DNA from: DATJLY01 sp963729295
GTDB taxonomy: Bacteria; Pseudomonadota; Alphaproteobacteria; ATCC43930; CGMCC-115725
Assembly: GCA_963729295.1 (NCBI GenBank)
Contig: CAVSNJ010000026.1
Span: 62,001-126,000 of the forward strand
Direction of reading: 5' to 3'
Length of the DNA stretch: 64,000 bases
This document shows, piece after piece, positions 41,908 to 51,114 of the stretch; position 1 is the first letter of the stretch; every line of letters starts with the position of its first letter. Both the position numbers and the translations under genes were made by a program. The notes under the pieces were generated by a model that was not told the DNA's origin, ran no database searches, and was given only the letters and a program-made list of their open reading frames with translations.

Positions 41908-43383
41908 ATGGGTCGAATCCGGGTCCTGGGCGGTGCCGCGGGCGCGGCGTTTTTCCTTTCGCTGTCGCTGGCGGCGTACGCCGCCGGCAGCGCCGAGCCG
42001 CCGGCGCCGTTGCCGAGCCTCAGCGACGTGGTCGCGCGCGTCATGCCGTCGGTCGTCAACGTCCGGGTCGAGATGCGCCGCCCCGGCGCGCTCGAAACCG
42101 GCAATGCCGCGCTCGACAACCTGTTGAAGCGCTTCCTCGAGCGCGGCGGACAGGACACGCAAGGCGGCGACGCGGCACCCGCGCCCGAAGCCCATGTCAC
42201 CGCGCTCGGCTCGGGCTTCATCGTCGATCCGGCGGGCTATATCGCGACCAACGACCACCTGGTCGAATCGGCCGCGCGCATCACCGTCATCCTGCAGGAC
42301 AATTCGCACCACCGCGCGCGCATCATCGGGCGCGACGAAGGCTCCGACATCGCGCTCCTCAAGATCGACACGGCCGCACCATTGCCGGCGGTGCGCTGGG
42401 CCGACAGCGCGCGCGCCAAGGTCGGCGACTGGGTGATCGCGGTCGGCAATCCCTATGGGCTCGGCGGCACCGTCACGGCCGGCATCGTCTCGGGCCTCGC
42501 GCGCAGCCTCGACGACGGCCCCTACGACGATTTCCTGCAAATCGACGCGCCCATCAACCGCGGCAATTCGGGCGGACCGACCTTCGATCTCGAGGGCCGC
42601 GTCCTCGGCATCAACACGGCGATCTTCTCGCCCACAGGCGGCTCGGTCGGCATCGGCTTCGCCATCCCCGCCACGTTCGCCGAAGACGTGGTGGCGCAGC
42701 TCCGCGACAAGGGCCACGTCGATCACGGCTGGATCGGCGCCGATCTGCAAAACATCACGCCCAACATCGCGCAAAGCTTCGGCCTCGATCCCGACAACCC
42801 GGCGGGCGCGCTCGTCGACGACGTGGCGCCCGATAGCCCGGCGGCCGCGGCCGGCCTGCGCCAGGGCGACGTGATCCTGACCATCGATGCGCATCCGGTG
42901 CGGGAAGCGCACGATCTGGTGCGGCTCGTGGGCGCAGCGCCGATCGGCTCGCGCGTGATGCTCATGCTGCGCCGCGGCGACCGCAACATCGCGATGGCGG
43001 CCGTGGTCACGACAGCTCCCCCGCCGCCGGCGCCGGCCGAGCACGAGAGCGCCGGCTCGTCCGAGCCGCCCTCTGGCGGGCCGCTCGGCCTCGAGCTCCA
43101 GCCGCTGACGCCGCAGCTGCGCCAGAAACTCGCGCCGCCGCATTCGGTCGACGGCGTCGTCGTCGCCGACGTGCAGCCGTCGAGCCCGGCCGCCGATATC
43201 GGCCTCGAACCCGGCGACATCATCGTCGCAGTCGACCGCTCCCGCGTGCGCTCGCCCGCGGACGCCCAGCGCCGCATCGAGACGGCGGTGGCACGCGGCC
43301 AGATCCTGCTGCTCGTCAACCGTCGCGGCGGCTCGCACTTCCTCGGCGAGAATTTCGAGCGCGACCGCGAGGCGGCGGATTAA
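41908..43383 (+). CDS. Periplasmic HtrA/DegP-type serine protease
   Basis: A 491-residue protein: signal peptide (GGAAGAAFFLSLSLAAYAAG), trypsin-like domain and two PDZ domains (about 265-370 and 395-480). The catalytic triad is His117 in ATNDHLVE, Asp147 in GSDIALLKID and Ser221 in NRGNSGGP. It degrades or refolds misfolded envelope proteins. The proline-rich linker between the PDZ domains (APPPPAPAEHES) is longer than usual. It sits between moeA and moaD without a functional link to the cofactor, and has its own upstream spacer with a possible stress promoter. Confidence 0.92.
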   Translation: MGRIRVLGGAAGAAFFLSLSLAAYAAGSAEPPAPLPSLSDVVARVMPSVVNVRVEMRRPGALETGNAALDNLLKRFLERGGQDTQGGDAAPAPEAHVTALGSGFIVDPAGYIATNDHLVESAARITVILQDNSHHRARIIGRDEGSDIALLKIDTAAPLPAVRWADSARAKVGDWVIAVGNPYGLGGTVTAGIVSGLARSLDDGPYDDFLQIDAPINRGNSGGPTFDLEGRVLGINTAIFSPTGGSVGIGFAIPATFAEDVVAQLRDKGHVDHGWIGADLQNITPNIAQSFGLDPDNPAGALVDDVAPDSPAAAAGLRQGDVILTIDAHPVREAHDLVRLVGAAPIGSRVMLMLRRGDRNIAMAAVVTTAPPPPAPAEHESAGSSEPPSGGPLGLELQPLTPQLRQKLAPPHSVDGVVVADVQPSSPAADIGLEPGDIIVAVDRSRVRSPADAQRRIETAVARGQILLLVNRRGGSHFLGENFERDREAAD

Positions 43384-43438
43384 CCCGCCGCCTTGAATTG
43401 CCCGGCGGGAAGGGTTAGCTGAGGCGCAGAGGCGCCCG

Positions 43439-43690
43439 ATGAAGCTCCTTTATTTCGCTTGGCTCAGGACCCGGATCGGCACGGCCGAGGAAGTCCTCGA
43501 CCCGCCCGCCACCGTGCAAAGCGTGGCGGCGCTGGTCGAGTGGCTCGCCGCGCGCGGGCCCGGCTTCGCCGACGCGCTCAAGAACCGCAAGCTCGTGCGC
43601 GTCGCAGTCAACAAGGAATATGTCGGCTGGGACCACAGAGTGCGGCCGGGCGACGAGGTGGCATTCTTCCCGCCGGTGACGGGAGGCTGA
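43439..43690 (+). CDS. moaD: Molybdopterin synthase sulfur carrier subunit
   Basis: An 83-residue ubiquitin-like protein ending in the required Gly-Gly (FFPPVTGG). The C-terminal thiocarboxylate donates sulfur to precursor Z inside the MoaD-MoaE complex. The start MKLLYFAWLRTRIG and the NKEYVGWDHRVRPGDEVAFFPPV strand are typical. The stop is followed 1 base later by moaE. Confidence 0.95.
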   Translation: MKLLYFAWLRTRIGTAEEVLDPPATVQSVAALVEWLAARGPGFADALKNRKLVRVAVNKEYVGWDHRVRPGDEVAFFPPVTGG

Positions 43691-43691
43691 T

Positions 43692-44138
43692 GTGATCCGC
43701 GTGCAGCGCGAGGATTTCGACATCGGAGCCGAGATCGAGACCCTCGCGCGCGGCAACGCGGGCGTCGGCGGCATCGCGTCGTTCGTGGGCGTGGTGCGCG
43801 CGGGCGCCGAGGCGATCACGGCGCTGACGCTCGAGCATTATCCCGGCATGACCGAGCGCGCGCTCGAAGAGATCGAGGCCGAGGCGCGGCGGCGCTGGCC
43901 GCTTGCCGCCTGCCTCATCGTGCACCGCTACGGCAAGCTTTTGCCGGGCGAGCGCATCGTGCTCGTCGTCACCGCGGCGGCGCATCGCCAGGCGGCATTC
44001 GAAGCGTGCGAGTTCCTGGTCGACTGGCTCAAGACCAAGGCGCCGTTCTGGAAGCTCGAGACGACGCGTGATGGCGAGCGCTGGGTCGAGGCGAAGGACA
44101 GCGACGACGACGCGGCCCGCCGGTGGGTTGCGGAGTAG
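43692..44138 (+). CDS. moaE: Molybdopterin synthase catalytic subunit
   Basis: A 148-residue enzyme that converts cyclic pyranopterin monophosphate to molybdopterin with MoaD. IASFVGVVRAG near residues 28-38, LEHYPGMTERAL, HRYGKLLPGERIVLVVTAAAHRQAAFEACEFLVDWLKTKAPFWK are family signatures; the last includes the catalytic lysines (TKAPFWK). It starts with GTG at 43692. The C-terminus ends in a short acidic stretch. It is co-transcribed with moaD. Confidence 0.95.
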   Translation: MIRVQREDFDIGAEIETLARGNAGVGGIASFVGVVRAGAEAITALTLEHYPGMTERALEEIEAEARRRWPLAACLIVHRYGKLLPGERIVLVVTAAAHRQAAFEACEFLVDWLKTKAPFWKLETTRDGERWVEAKDSDDDAARRWVAE

Positions 44139-44149
44139 CACCGATCGCG

Positions 44150-44923
44150 GTGCGCGCGAAGCCCGCAACCCGGGTCTATGTCTCCGCCGATCTCCGCGTC
44201 GGCGCGAGGATCGCGCTCGGGCGCGAGGCGGCGCATCGCTTGCAGCACGTGCTGCGCTTGAAGCCGGGCGACTGGGTGGCGCTCTTCAACGGCCGCGACG
44301 GCGAGTTTCGCGCGCACGTCGCGGAATTGGGCCGCGACGGCGGCGCAGCCGAAGCCGAGGAGCTTCTGCGCCCGCAGCAGGCGAGCGCCGATCTCTGGCT
44401 CGTCTTCGCGCTCGTGAAGCGGCCGCGGCTCGAGTGGCTCGTCGAGAAAGCGGTGGAACTGGGCGTGGGCGCGCTCGTCCCGGTGACGACGGCGCGCACC
44501 GTGGCCGAGCGCATCAATCCCGCCCGGCTCGAAGCGATCGCCCGCGAGGCGGCGGAGCAGAGCGAGCGGCTCGATCTGCCGGCGATCCATGCGCCGCAGC
44601 CGCTGCCGAGCGTCCTTGCGTCGTGGGCCGCGGACCGCCGCCTCGTCCTCTGCGACGAGACCGGGACCGCGCCGCTCATCGCCGAGCGCGTGGGCGCGCT
44701 CGGGCCCGGCCCCATCGCCTGCCTCACCGGGCCGGAGGGCGGCTTTGCCGAAAGCGAGCTTGACGCTTTGCGCAAACTCCCCTTTGTTTTCCCGGTCGGG
44801 CTTGGCCCGCGCGTGTTGCGCAGCGAGACGGCGGCGCTTGGCGCCTTGTCGGTCATCCAGGCGCTCGCGGGCGACTGGAGCGCGGCGCGGCCACGGGTTC
44901 TGCCGGCCGTTGCGTCACCCTAG
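44150..44923 (+). CDS. rsmE: 16S rRNA (uracil1498-N3)-methyltransferase
   Basis: A SPOUT-family methyltransferase with about 257 residues. It methylates U1498 of 16S rRNA. The N-terminal PUA-like domain is at 10-75 (RVYVSADL, HRLQHVLRLKPGDWVALFNGRDGEF). The SPOUT knot contains LVKRPRLEWLVEKAVELGVGALVPVTTARTV, CLTGPEGGFAESELDAL and GLGPRVLRSETAALGALSVIQAL. GTG at 44150 is chosen because it gives a normal length; GTG at 44123 is possible but overlaps moaE. It precedes gshA, the usual alphaproteobacterial order. Confidence 0.93.
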   Translation: MRAKPATRVYVSADLRVGARIALGREAAHRLQHVLRLKPGDWVALFNGRDGEFRAHVAELGRDGGAAEAEELLRPQQASADLWLVFALVKRPRLEWLVEKAVELGVGALVPVTTARTVAERINPARLEAIAREAAEQSERLDLPAIHAPQPLPSVLASWAADRRLVLCDETGTAPLIAERVGALGPGPIACLTGPEGGFAESELDALRKLPFVFPVGLGPRVLRSETAALGALSVIQALAGDWSAARPRVLPAVASP

Positions 44924-44945
44924 GGAGTGAGGGGTCGTCCCTGAC

Positions 44946-46310
44946 ATGTCTGGTCCTTCGCTATCGGGCGGCGAGCCGATCACCGACAAGCGCCAGCTCG
45001 TCGAATACATCGCCGCCGGCGCCAAGCCGCGCGATCACTGGCGCATCGGTACCGAGCACGAGAAATTCGTGTTCCGCCGCGACGACCTGCGCCCCGTCCA
45101 TTATGACGGACCCTCCGGCATCCGCGCGCTCTTGCAAGGGCTGATGCGGTTCGGCTGGGAGCCGGTCTACGACGCCGAAAATCTGATCGGCTTGAAGGGC
45201 GGCGAGGCGTCGGTGTCGCTCGAGCCCGGCGGCCAGTTCGAGCTCTCGGGCGCGCCGCTCGACAATTTGCACCAGACCTGCGCCGAGGTGCAGCAGCATC
45301 TGAAGCAGCTTCACCCGGTGTGCGACGAGCTCGGGCTTGGCCTCCTGGGCTTGGGCTTCCTGCCGAAGTGGAAACGCGAGGATGTCGGCTTCATGCCGAA
45401 GCGGCGCTATGCCGTGATGCGCAACTACATGCCGAAGAAGGGCAAGCTCGGCCTCGACATGATGCTCAGGACCTGCACCGTGCAGGTCAATCTCGACTTC
45501 GCCGACGAGACCGACATGGTGCGCAAGTTCCGCGTCGGCCTGTCGCTTCAGCCGATCGCCGTGGCGCTCTTCGCCAACTCGCCGTTCTTCGAGGGCAAGC
45601 CGATCGACTATGTGAGCTATCGCAGCCATGTCTGGACCGATGTCGATCCCGACCGCTGCGGCATGCTGCCGTTCGTGTTCGAGAAAGGCATGGGCTTCGA
45701 GCGCTATGTCGATTGGATGCTCGATGTGCCGATGTATTTCGTCTATCGCGACGGCGCTTACACCGATTGCGCCGGACAGTCGTTCCGCGACTTCATGGCG
45801 GGGCGCTTGCCGGCGCTGCCGGGCGCCACGCCGACCATGAGCGACTGGAGCGACCACCTCACCACCTGTTTCCCGGAAGTGCGCCTCAAACGCATCCTCG
45901 AGATGCGCGGCGCCGATGGCGGCCCGTGGGCGCGGCTCTGCGCGCTGCCGGCCTTGTGGGCGGGGCTCCTCTACGACGACGACGCGCTCGCCGCGGCCGA
46001 GGATCTGACCAAGAGCTGGACCGACGAGGACCGCGAGAGCCTGCGCCGCGATACGGCGCGGCTTGGCCTTGCCGCGCGCCTGCGCGGGCGGTCGGTGCGC
46101 GACATCGCGCTCCGCGTGGTCGAGATCGCGCGCGGCGGATTGCGGCGCCGCGCCCGCCTCGACAGCACCGGGCAGGACGAAAGCCATTTCCTCTCGGCGC
46201 TGATCGAGATCGTCGAATCCGGCCGCACGCATGCCGAGCGGCTCGTCGCCCGCTACGAGGGCGAGTGGGGGCAGAGCGTCGAGCCGGTCTACCAGGAAGA
46301 GGCGTATTGA
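44946..46310 (+). CDS. gshA: Glutamate-cysteine ligase
   Basis: First enzyme of glutathione synthesis; ATP-dependent ligation of glutamate and cysteine. The protein has 454 residues and belongs to the plant/alphaproteobacterial type. IGTEHEKFVF near residue 35 gives the metal-binding glutamates. EPGGQFELSGAPLDNLHQTCAE and MRTCTVQVNLDF-like MLRTCTVQVNLDFADE follow. YVSYRSHVWTDVDPDRCGMLPFVFE and WSDHLTTCFPEVRLKRILEMRGAD are further family segments. A terminator follows about 95 bases downstream, so it ends the run that begins at uvrC. Confidence 0.95.
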   Translation: MSGPSLSGGEPITDKRQLVEYIAAGAKPRDHWRIGTEHEKFVFRRDDLRPVHYDGPSGIRALLQGLMRFGWEPVYDAENLIGLKGGEASVSLEPGGQFELSGAPLDNLHQTCAEVQQHLKQLHPVCDELGLGLLGLGFLPKWKREDVGFMPKRRYAVMRNYMPKKGKLGLDMMLRTCTVQVNLDFADETDMVRKFRVGLSLQPIAVALFANSPFFEGKPIDYVSYRSHVWTDVDPDRCGMLPFVFEKGMGFERYVDWMLDVPMYFVYRDGAYTDCAGQSFRDFMAGRLPALPGATPTMSDWSDHLTTCFPEVRLKRILEMRGADGGPWARLCALPALWAGLLYDDDALAAAEDLTKSWTDEDRESLRRDTARLGLAARLRGRSVRDIALRVVEIARGGLRRRARLDSTGQDESHFLSALIEIVESGRTHAERLVARYEGEWGQSVEPVYQEEAY

Positions 46311-46404
46311 GCGCCGGTTGAATAAGTCCGAAGTCTTTTCATGGAACCGGGCGGAGCTCGCGACGTTTGTTGTGAGCAGGCCCGCAACAGGCTTGCTCGT
46401 CTCC

Positions 46405-46445
46405 ACGCCCCGCATCCATCCCCCCACGATGCGGGGCGTTCTTTT
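46405..46445 (+). terminator. Rho-independent terminator after gshA
   Basis: A 12-base-pair stem (ACGCCCCGCATC at 46405-46416 with GATGCGGGGCGT at 46428-46439), 11-base loop, then TCTTTT. It stands between gshA and the convergent secreted-protein gene. It works for the plus strand; the minus-strand side has no T-run. Confidence 0.82.
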
Positions 46446-46451
46446 GTGGGG

Positions 46452-48365
46452 TCAGCCTTCCTTCGGGGTGAGCGCCACCTCGAGCCATTGGGCGGGATCG
46501 CCCAGCTCGGCCGCGGGCGGACGCCCCGAAAGGGACATCGTGCGCGCGCGATACCACGAGGTCGCGGCAAATCCGACGCGGATACGGCCCGACGATGGCG
46601 GCGCGCCGAGCCCGAGCGCCGACCACGGCAGCACCGCGTCGAGCACGACGCGCGGCTGATCCGCGCCGAAATAGCCTGACGTCGCGCCCGGCACCGGAGC
46701 GCAGGTGGCGCTGCCATCGAGCGCGGCGGATCCCGCGCAAATCTCGACCCGCATCGGCCCTTTCACCATCTCCCGCGGCGGCGGCACGACATAGATCGTG
46801 AAGCGGCGCGGGCCGGCGCCGGCATCGAGTCCGAGCTCGAGCCGATAGGCCTCGCCGAGCGGGAACGTCCCGTCATAGGCGAGCAGATCGGGATCGTAAT
46901 AATCCTGGCCGATATGGGCGAGCGCGATGCCGGCATCGCTCCAGGCGAGATAGGCCTCGCCGAACGGCACGTCGCCATCGTCCGATTTGAGCGGCGGCAG
47001 CAGCGCGGCCGGCTTCGGAAAATCGACGAGCGAGCGATGCGCCGGATCGATCGTCGCCTCGGGCACCGCGAAATGAACGGGCGCGAAGGGCCGCGCGCGC
47101 TCGTGCAGCTTCGGGAGAGCGCGGTTGGCGCTCCCGAGTGCCGCCGTCAGGTGCTCATAGGGACGGTCGTTGATGTCGACGAGGCCGAAATCGTAATCCT
47201 CGTGATCGGGCCGGCCGCCCTGCGGATAATCGTAATACTGGAACCACTGCAAGCCCACGAGCTCGGGCAGGGCGGCGAAATTCGCCGCCGCCGCCGCCGC
47301 GCCCGCCGCGCGCAGGGCTTGCGTCGCGACCGTCATCAGATGGCCGTTGTTGCGGTTGCCGGAGCGGTTTTCGGCGGCGGCGTAGAACCATTCCGACACC
47401 AGCACCGGCTTGCCGCCCGACAGCGCGCGCAGCCCGTCGAAGAAATACGGCGCGATCCAGCCTTCGGGACTGTCGACATTGTAGTTGACCGAGAGCGCAT
47501 CGACATGGGGCGCTTCGACCCGGACCGCGGCGGGGTCGTAATAGATCGGCAGGCGGTCGCCGAGGTAAAGCGCGCCGGGATCGGCGGCGTGGATCGCCTG
47601 CGCCGACAGCGCGTAGTAGTGCGACGCCACTTCGGCGGTCCAGGCGGCGATCGCGCGCATCCCCTCCCCGCCCGGGCGGAGCCGCGTCCGTTGCCGCGCG
47701 CGCAGCAGCCCGGCCCATGACGCAACGCCCGCGGGGGCTACGAAATCGCGCGCGAAATCGTGCCAGTCGTCGCGATAGAGGCGCCGCAGCAGCGCCACCA
47801 AATGCTGCTTCGTGTAATTCGAGGCCGGTTTCTCGGAGAAGAACAGGAACAGCGCGCCCGACCACCAGCCGACCTCGTTGTCGGAGAAATAGCCGATGCG
47901 CCAGGGCGAACCGCGAAAGGGCGCGGTGAGGCGCTTGGCCTCGCTCATCATGCGCGCGGCCGTGGCGGGAGCGAACGGATCGAACCAGTGGAACTTGGCG
48001 TAGCGGCCGAGCTCGAGATTGATGGCGCCGGGCAGGCGCAGATCCTGCGGCGGCAGCGACCACGCGCCGACGGAATCGAAGCCCCAGTCTTCGAGGCGCC
48101 GGCGCGTCGCATCTTCCCAAGCCTGCACCGAAGGCGCGAAGCGCTGCCACGCGTAATGCGGGCGCGGCACGAGGTCGCCCGAGGCGCCGGCATCGACGAC
48201 ATCGACGCCCAAGGCCAGCATGCGCTCGCCGCACGGATTGGCGAGCCACGCGACGCCATTCTCGTGCGCGACGGTCCAGCGCGCGGACGGCGCATGGTCG
48301 AGATCGCAGGCGAGCGCGGCATGCGCCCACCACAGGAGCGGCAGAGCTGCGAGGAAAAAGTGCAT
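46452..48365 (-). CDS. Secreted agarase/glycoside-hydrolase-like protein
   Basis: A 637-residue exported protein with a signal peptide (MHFFLAALPLLWWAHAALA, then CD; an L-x-x-C lipobox is not clear). The main part looks like a TIM-barrel glycoside hydrolase of the beta-agarase type: GFDSVGAWSLPPQDLRLP, IGYFSDNEVGWWSGALFLFF (acid/base Glu candidate in DNE), VDALSVNYN and KPVLVSEWFYAA (nucleophile Glu candidate in SEW). The C-terminal 190 residues form a separate beta-rich part (LPWSALGLGAPPSSGRIRVGFAA). The exact family and substrate are uncertain; agar is unlikely to be the real substrate here. A paired dispersed repeat lies just upstream. Confidence 0.7.
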   Translation of the reverse strand: MHFFLAALPLLWWAHAALACDLDHAPSARWTVAHENGVAWLANPCGERMLALGVDVVDAGASGDLVPRPHYAWQRFAPSVQAWEDATRRRLEDWGFDSVGAWSLPPQDLRLPGAINLELGRYAKFHWFDPFAPATAARMMSEAKRLTAPFRGSPWRIGYFSDNEVGWWSGALFLFFSEKPASNYTKQHLVALLRRLYRDDWHDFARDFVAPAGVASWAGLLRARQRTRLRPGGEGMRAIAAWTAEVASHYYALSAQAIHAADPGALYLGDRLPIYYDPAAVRVEAPHVDALSVNYNVDSPEGWIAPYFFDGLRALSGGKPVLVSEWFYAAAENRSGNRNNGHLMTVATQALRAAGAAAAAANFAALPELVGLQWFQYYDYPQGGRPDHEDYDFGLVDINDRPYEHLTAALGSANRALPKLHERARPFAPVHFAVPEATIDPAHRSLVDFPKPAALLPPLKSDDGDVPFGEAYLAWSDAGIALAHIGQDYYDPDLLAYDGTFPLGEAYRLELGLDAGAGPRRFTIYVVPPPREMVKGPMRVEICAGSAALDGSATCAPVPGATSGYFGADQPRVVLDAVLPWSALGLGAPPSSGRIRVGFAATSWYRARTMSLSGRPPAAELGDPAQWLEVALTPKEG

Positions 48366-48389
48366 CCTTCCACGACGCGCGCTGCGCGC

Positions 48390-48441
48390 GCTTCGCTCAG
48401 GATGAGGAATTTGCTCCAATGACCCTCATCCTGAGCGAAGC
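48390..48441. repeat. Perfect 18-base inverted repeat of a dispersed element
   Basis: GCTTCGCTCAGGATGAGG at 48390-48407 and its reverse complement at 48424-48441, 16 bases apart. The CTCATCCTGAG core with GAAGTCGAAGGA further on is a widespread alphaproteobacterial intergenic repeat; here two copies face each other in the 129-base gap between the secreted protein and tldD. Confidence 0.75.
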
Positions 48442-48494
48442 CCGAACGCGACGCGGGCGGGCGAAGTCGAAGGACGCACGACTCACGCCGCCGT

Positions 48495-49928
48495 TCACGC
48501 CGCCGTGCCGCCGACGGTGATGCCGTCGATGCGCACCGTCGGCATGCCGACGCCGACCGGCACGCCCTGGCCGTCCTTGCCGCAGGTGCCGACGCCGTCG
48601 TCGAGCTTCAGATCGCTCGCGATCATCGTCACCTTCTTGAGCGCGTCGGGGCCGTTGCCGATGAGAGTGGCACCCTTGACCGCGGGGCCGACCTTGCCGT
48701 CCTCGATGAGATAGGCCTCCGACGCCGAGAACACGAACTTGCCCGAGGTGATGTCGACCTGGCCGCCGCCGAAATTGACGGCATAAAGCCCGCGCTTGAC
48801 GCTCGCGAGCACTTCCTGCGGGTCCTTGTCGCCGGCAAGCATGTAGGTGTTGGTCATGCGCGGCATCGGCGCATAGCCATAGCCCTGGCGCCGACCGTTG
48901 CCGGTGGGGCGCATGCCCATGAGGCGCGCGTTGAGTCGGTCCTGCATGTAGCCCTTCAGAATCCCGTCCTCGATCAGCACGGTCGTGCCGGTGGGCGTGC
49001 CCTCGTCGTCGATCGTGAGCGAGCCGCGCCGGTCCTGCATCACCCCGTCGTCCACGACGGTGACGCCGGGCGACGCGACGCGCGTCCCGATGAGGCCGGT
49101 GAAGGCGGACGTCTTCTTGCGGTTGAAGTCGCCCTCGAGCCCGTGCCCCACCGCCTCGTGCAGCATGACGCCGGGCCAGCCGGGCCCCAGCACCACCACC
49201 ATCTCGCCGGCCGGCGCCGGCACCGAGCCGAGATTGACGAGCGCCTGGCGCAGCGCCTCGTCGGCCTGGCGGCGCCACTGGGCCGGGTCGAAATAGCGGT
49301 GATATTCGATCCGCCCGCCGGCGCCCGAGGAGCCCGACTCCATGCGGTCGCCGTCGCCGACGACGATGCTGACATTGAGGCGCACGAGCGGCCGGATGTC
49401 GGCGGCATCGTCCGCACCGGGGCGCACGATGCGCACCGCCTGCCACACCCCGCCGAGCGAGACCGAGACCTGGCGCACGCGCGGGTCCTTGCCGCGGGCA
49501 TAGGCGTCGATCTCGGCGAGCAGCTTGGTCTTGGCGGCGAAATCGAAGCCGCCCAGGGGATTGACGTCGGTATAGAGCTGCCGGTTCGAGCCGGGCGGCG
49601 GCAGCGCGAGCGTGCCGCCGGCGCCCGTCTTGACCGCGCGCACGGTTTGGGCGGCGCGCTGGATCGCGGCTTCCGAGAGCTCCGAGGCGTGGGCATAGCC
49701 GCACGATTCGCCCGACAGCGCGCGCAGGCCGAAGCCCTGGCTCTGGTCGAACGACGCGCTCTTGATGCGGCCGTCGTCGAACACCAGCATCTCGGACTGG
49801 CTCCATTCGAGGAAGAGCTCGCCGTCGTCCATCCCGGAAAGCGCCTCGCCGACGATGCGCTCGAGCTTCTGGCGGTTCATGCCGGTGCGGGCGAAGAACA
49901 GATCGTCGGTGTGGGCGAGATCGGACAT
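48495..49928 (-). CDS. tldD: Metalloprotease TldD
   Basis: A 477-residue protein of the TldD/PmbA family, which with TldE (PmbA) forms a heterodimeric peptidase that degrades unfolded peptides and trims microcins. The metal motif HExxxH is His257-Glu258...His262 in MLHEAVGHGLEGDF. YTDVNPLG, MRPTGNGRRQGYGYAPMPRMTNTYM and DGVGTCGKDGQGVPVGVGMPT are typical. ATG at 49928 has AAGGAG 6 bases upstream. tldD is the regular divergent neighbour of ctaC in alphaproteobacteria. Confidence 0.96.
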   Translation of the reverse strand: MSDLAHTDDLFFARTGMNRQKLERIVGEALSGMDDGELFLEWSQSEMLVFDDGRIKSASFDQSQGFGLRALSGESCGYAHASELSEAAIQRAAQTVRAVKTGAGGTLALPPPGSNRQLYTDVNPLGGFDFAAKTKLLAEIDAYARGKDPRVRQVSVSLGGVWQAVRIVRPGADDAADIRPLVRLNVSIVVGDGDRMESGSSGAGGRIEYHRYFDPAQWRRQADEALRQALVNLGSVPAPAGEMVVVLGPGWPGVMLHEAVGHGLEGDFNRKKTSAFTGLIGTRVASPGVTVVDDGVMQDRRGSLTIDDEGTPTGTTVLIEDGILKGYMQDRLNARLMGMRPTGNGRRQGYGYAPMPRMTNTYMLAGDKDPQEVLASVKRGLYAVNFGGGQVDITSGKFVFSASEAYLIEDGKVGPAVKGATLIGNGPDALKKVTMIASDLKLDDGVGTCGKDGQGVPVGVGMPTVRIDGITVGGTAA

Positions 49929-50244
49929 GATGGCTCCTTCGCGGAAGGGCGCCGGTCTTCTTGCCACGAAGCAGGACGACGCGCCAGAGGCGGCGTCAGC
50001 GCCTGGCGCGCCAGAGCCGCTCTCGGCGCATATGGTGAGGAAAGCCGGCCGGCCAAAGCGCCGCGGCCCCATTTCTGCGTCTTTTGGTCGCGGGGTTGCG
50101 GTTGGCGCGCTGGCGCGCCGGGCGGTATTAGGAGGGCGGCGCCCAGGGCCCGCGCGGTTGAGGGCGCAGCCGGATTTGCGCTAACGTCGCAAGCGCCGCG
50201 GGGGATGACCCGGCGCCGACCGCAGCAAAGAGGGGACGCGGCCC
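49929..50244. other. 316-base divergent spacer between tldD and ctaC
   Basis: No gene is supported. The spacer is GC-rich throughout, with a TGGCGCGCCA palindrome at 50004-50013 and a similar GGCGCGC cluster near 50105-50125. It must carry the divergent promoters of tldD and the oxidase operon. I see no confident promoter boxes or terminator. Confidence 0.5.
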
Positions 50245-51099
50245 ATGGTCTGGAGACGCGGTATCGCAACGGCTCTCTTGGCGGCGGCGCTTTCGGTGCC
50301 TTATGCCGCGTTCGCCGACACCGTCGAGCAGCCGGAGCCGTGGCAGATGGGCTTTCAGCCCGCCGCCACGCCGGTGCGCGAGCACATCGACGCGCTCAAC
50401 AGCGAGCTTCTGGTCATCATCACGGTCATCACGCTCTTCGTGCTCGGGCTGCTGCTCTATGTGATCGTGAAATTCAACGCCAAGGCGCACCCGGTGGCGT
50501 CGAAGACGACGCACTCGCCAGTGCTCGAGGTGCTGTGGACGGTGGTGCCGGTGCTGATCCTCGTCACGATCGCGGTGCCGTCCTTCAAGCTCATGTACTA
50601 CATGGACAAGGCGCAGCACGCCGACATGACGCTCAAAGTCACCGGGCACCAGTGGTACTGGAGCTACGAATATCCCGACCAGGCCAATCTGAGCTTCGAC
50701 AGCAACATGATGGCGCAGGACGAGGCGGTGAAGGAAGGCAAGCCGCGCCTCCTCGAGGTCGACAATCCGGTGGTGCTGCCGGTCGGCACCGTGGTGCGCG
50801 TCCTCATCACCGGCAGCGACGTGATCCACAGCTGGTTCATGCCGGCGATGGGCGTGCAGGAATACGCGATGCCCGGCCGCACCAACGAATCCTGGCTCAG
50901 CATCAACCACGAGGGCACCTATTACGGGCAGTGCAACCAGATCTGCGGCGTCAATCACCCGTTCATGCCGATCGAGATCAAGGCCGTGTCGAAGGACGAT
51001 TTCGCGAAGTGGGTCGACGAGGCGAAGAAGAAGTTCGCGCATGACGACAGCGCCGACGTGAAGCTGGCCGCGGCCGCGGCCGCGCCGGCGGCGCATTAG
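50245..51099 (+). CDS. ctaC: Cytochrome c oxidase subunit II
   Basis: The 284-residue copper subunit that accepts electrons from cytochrome c. A signal peptide (MVWRRGIATALLAAALSVPYAAFA) is followed by two membrane helices (ELLVIITVITLFVLGLLLYVI and VLWTVVPVLILVTIAV) and the periplasmic CuA domain. The ligands His195, Cys230, Cys234, His238 and Met241 are all present (HSWFMPAMG; CNQICGVNHPFM). GHQWYWSYEYP is the aromatic patch for electron entry. It is the first gene of the aa3 oxidase operon. Confidence 0.97.
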   Translation: MVWRRGIATALLAAALSVPYAAFADTVEQPEPWQMGFQPAATPVREHIDALNSELLVIITVITLFVLGLLLYVIVKFNAKAHPVASKTTHSPVLEVLWTVVPVLILVTIAVPSFKLMYYMDKAQHADMTLKVTGHQWYWSYEYPDQANLSFDSNMMAQDEAVKEGKPRLLEVDNPVVLPVGTVVRVLITGSDVIHSWFMPAMGVQEYAMPGRTNESWLSINHEGTYYGQCNQICGVNHPFMPIEIKAVSKDDFAKWVDEAKKKFAHDDSADVKLAAAAAAPAAH

Positions 51100-51114
51100 G
51101 GGTCGGAGGAGAGC

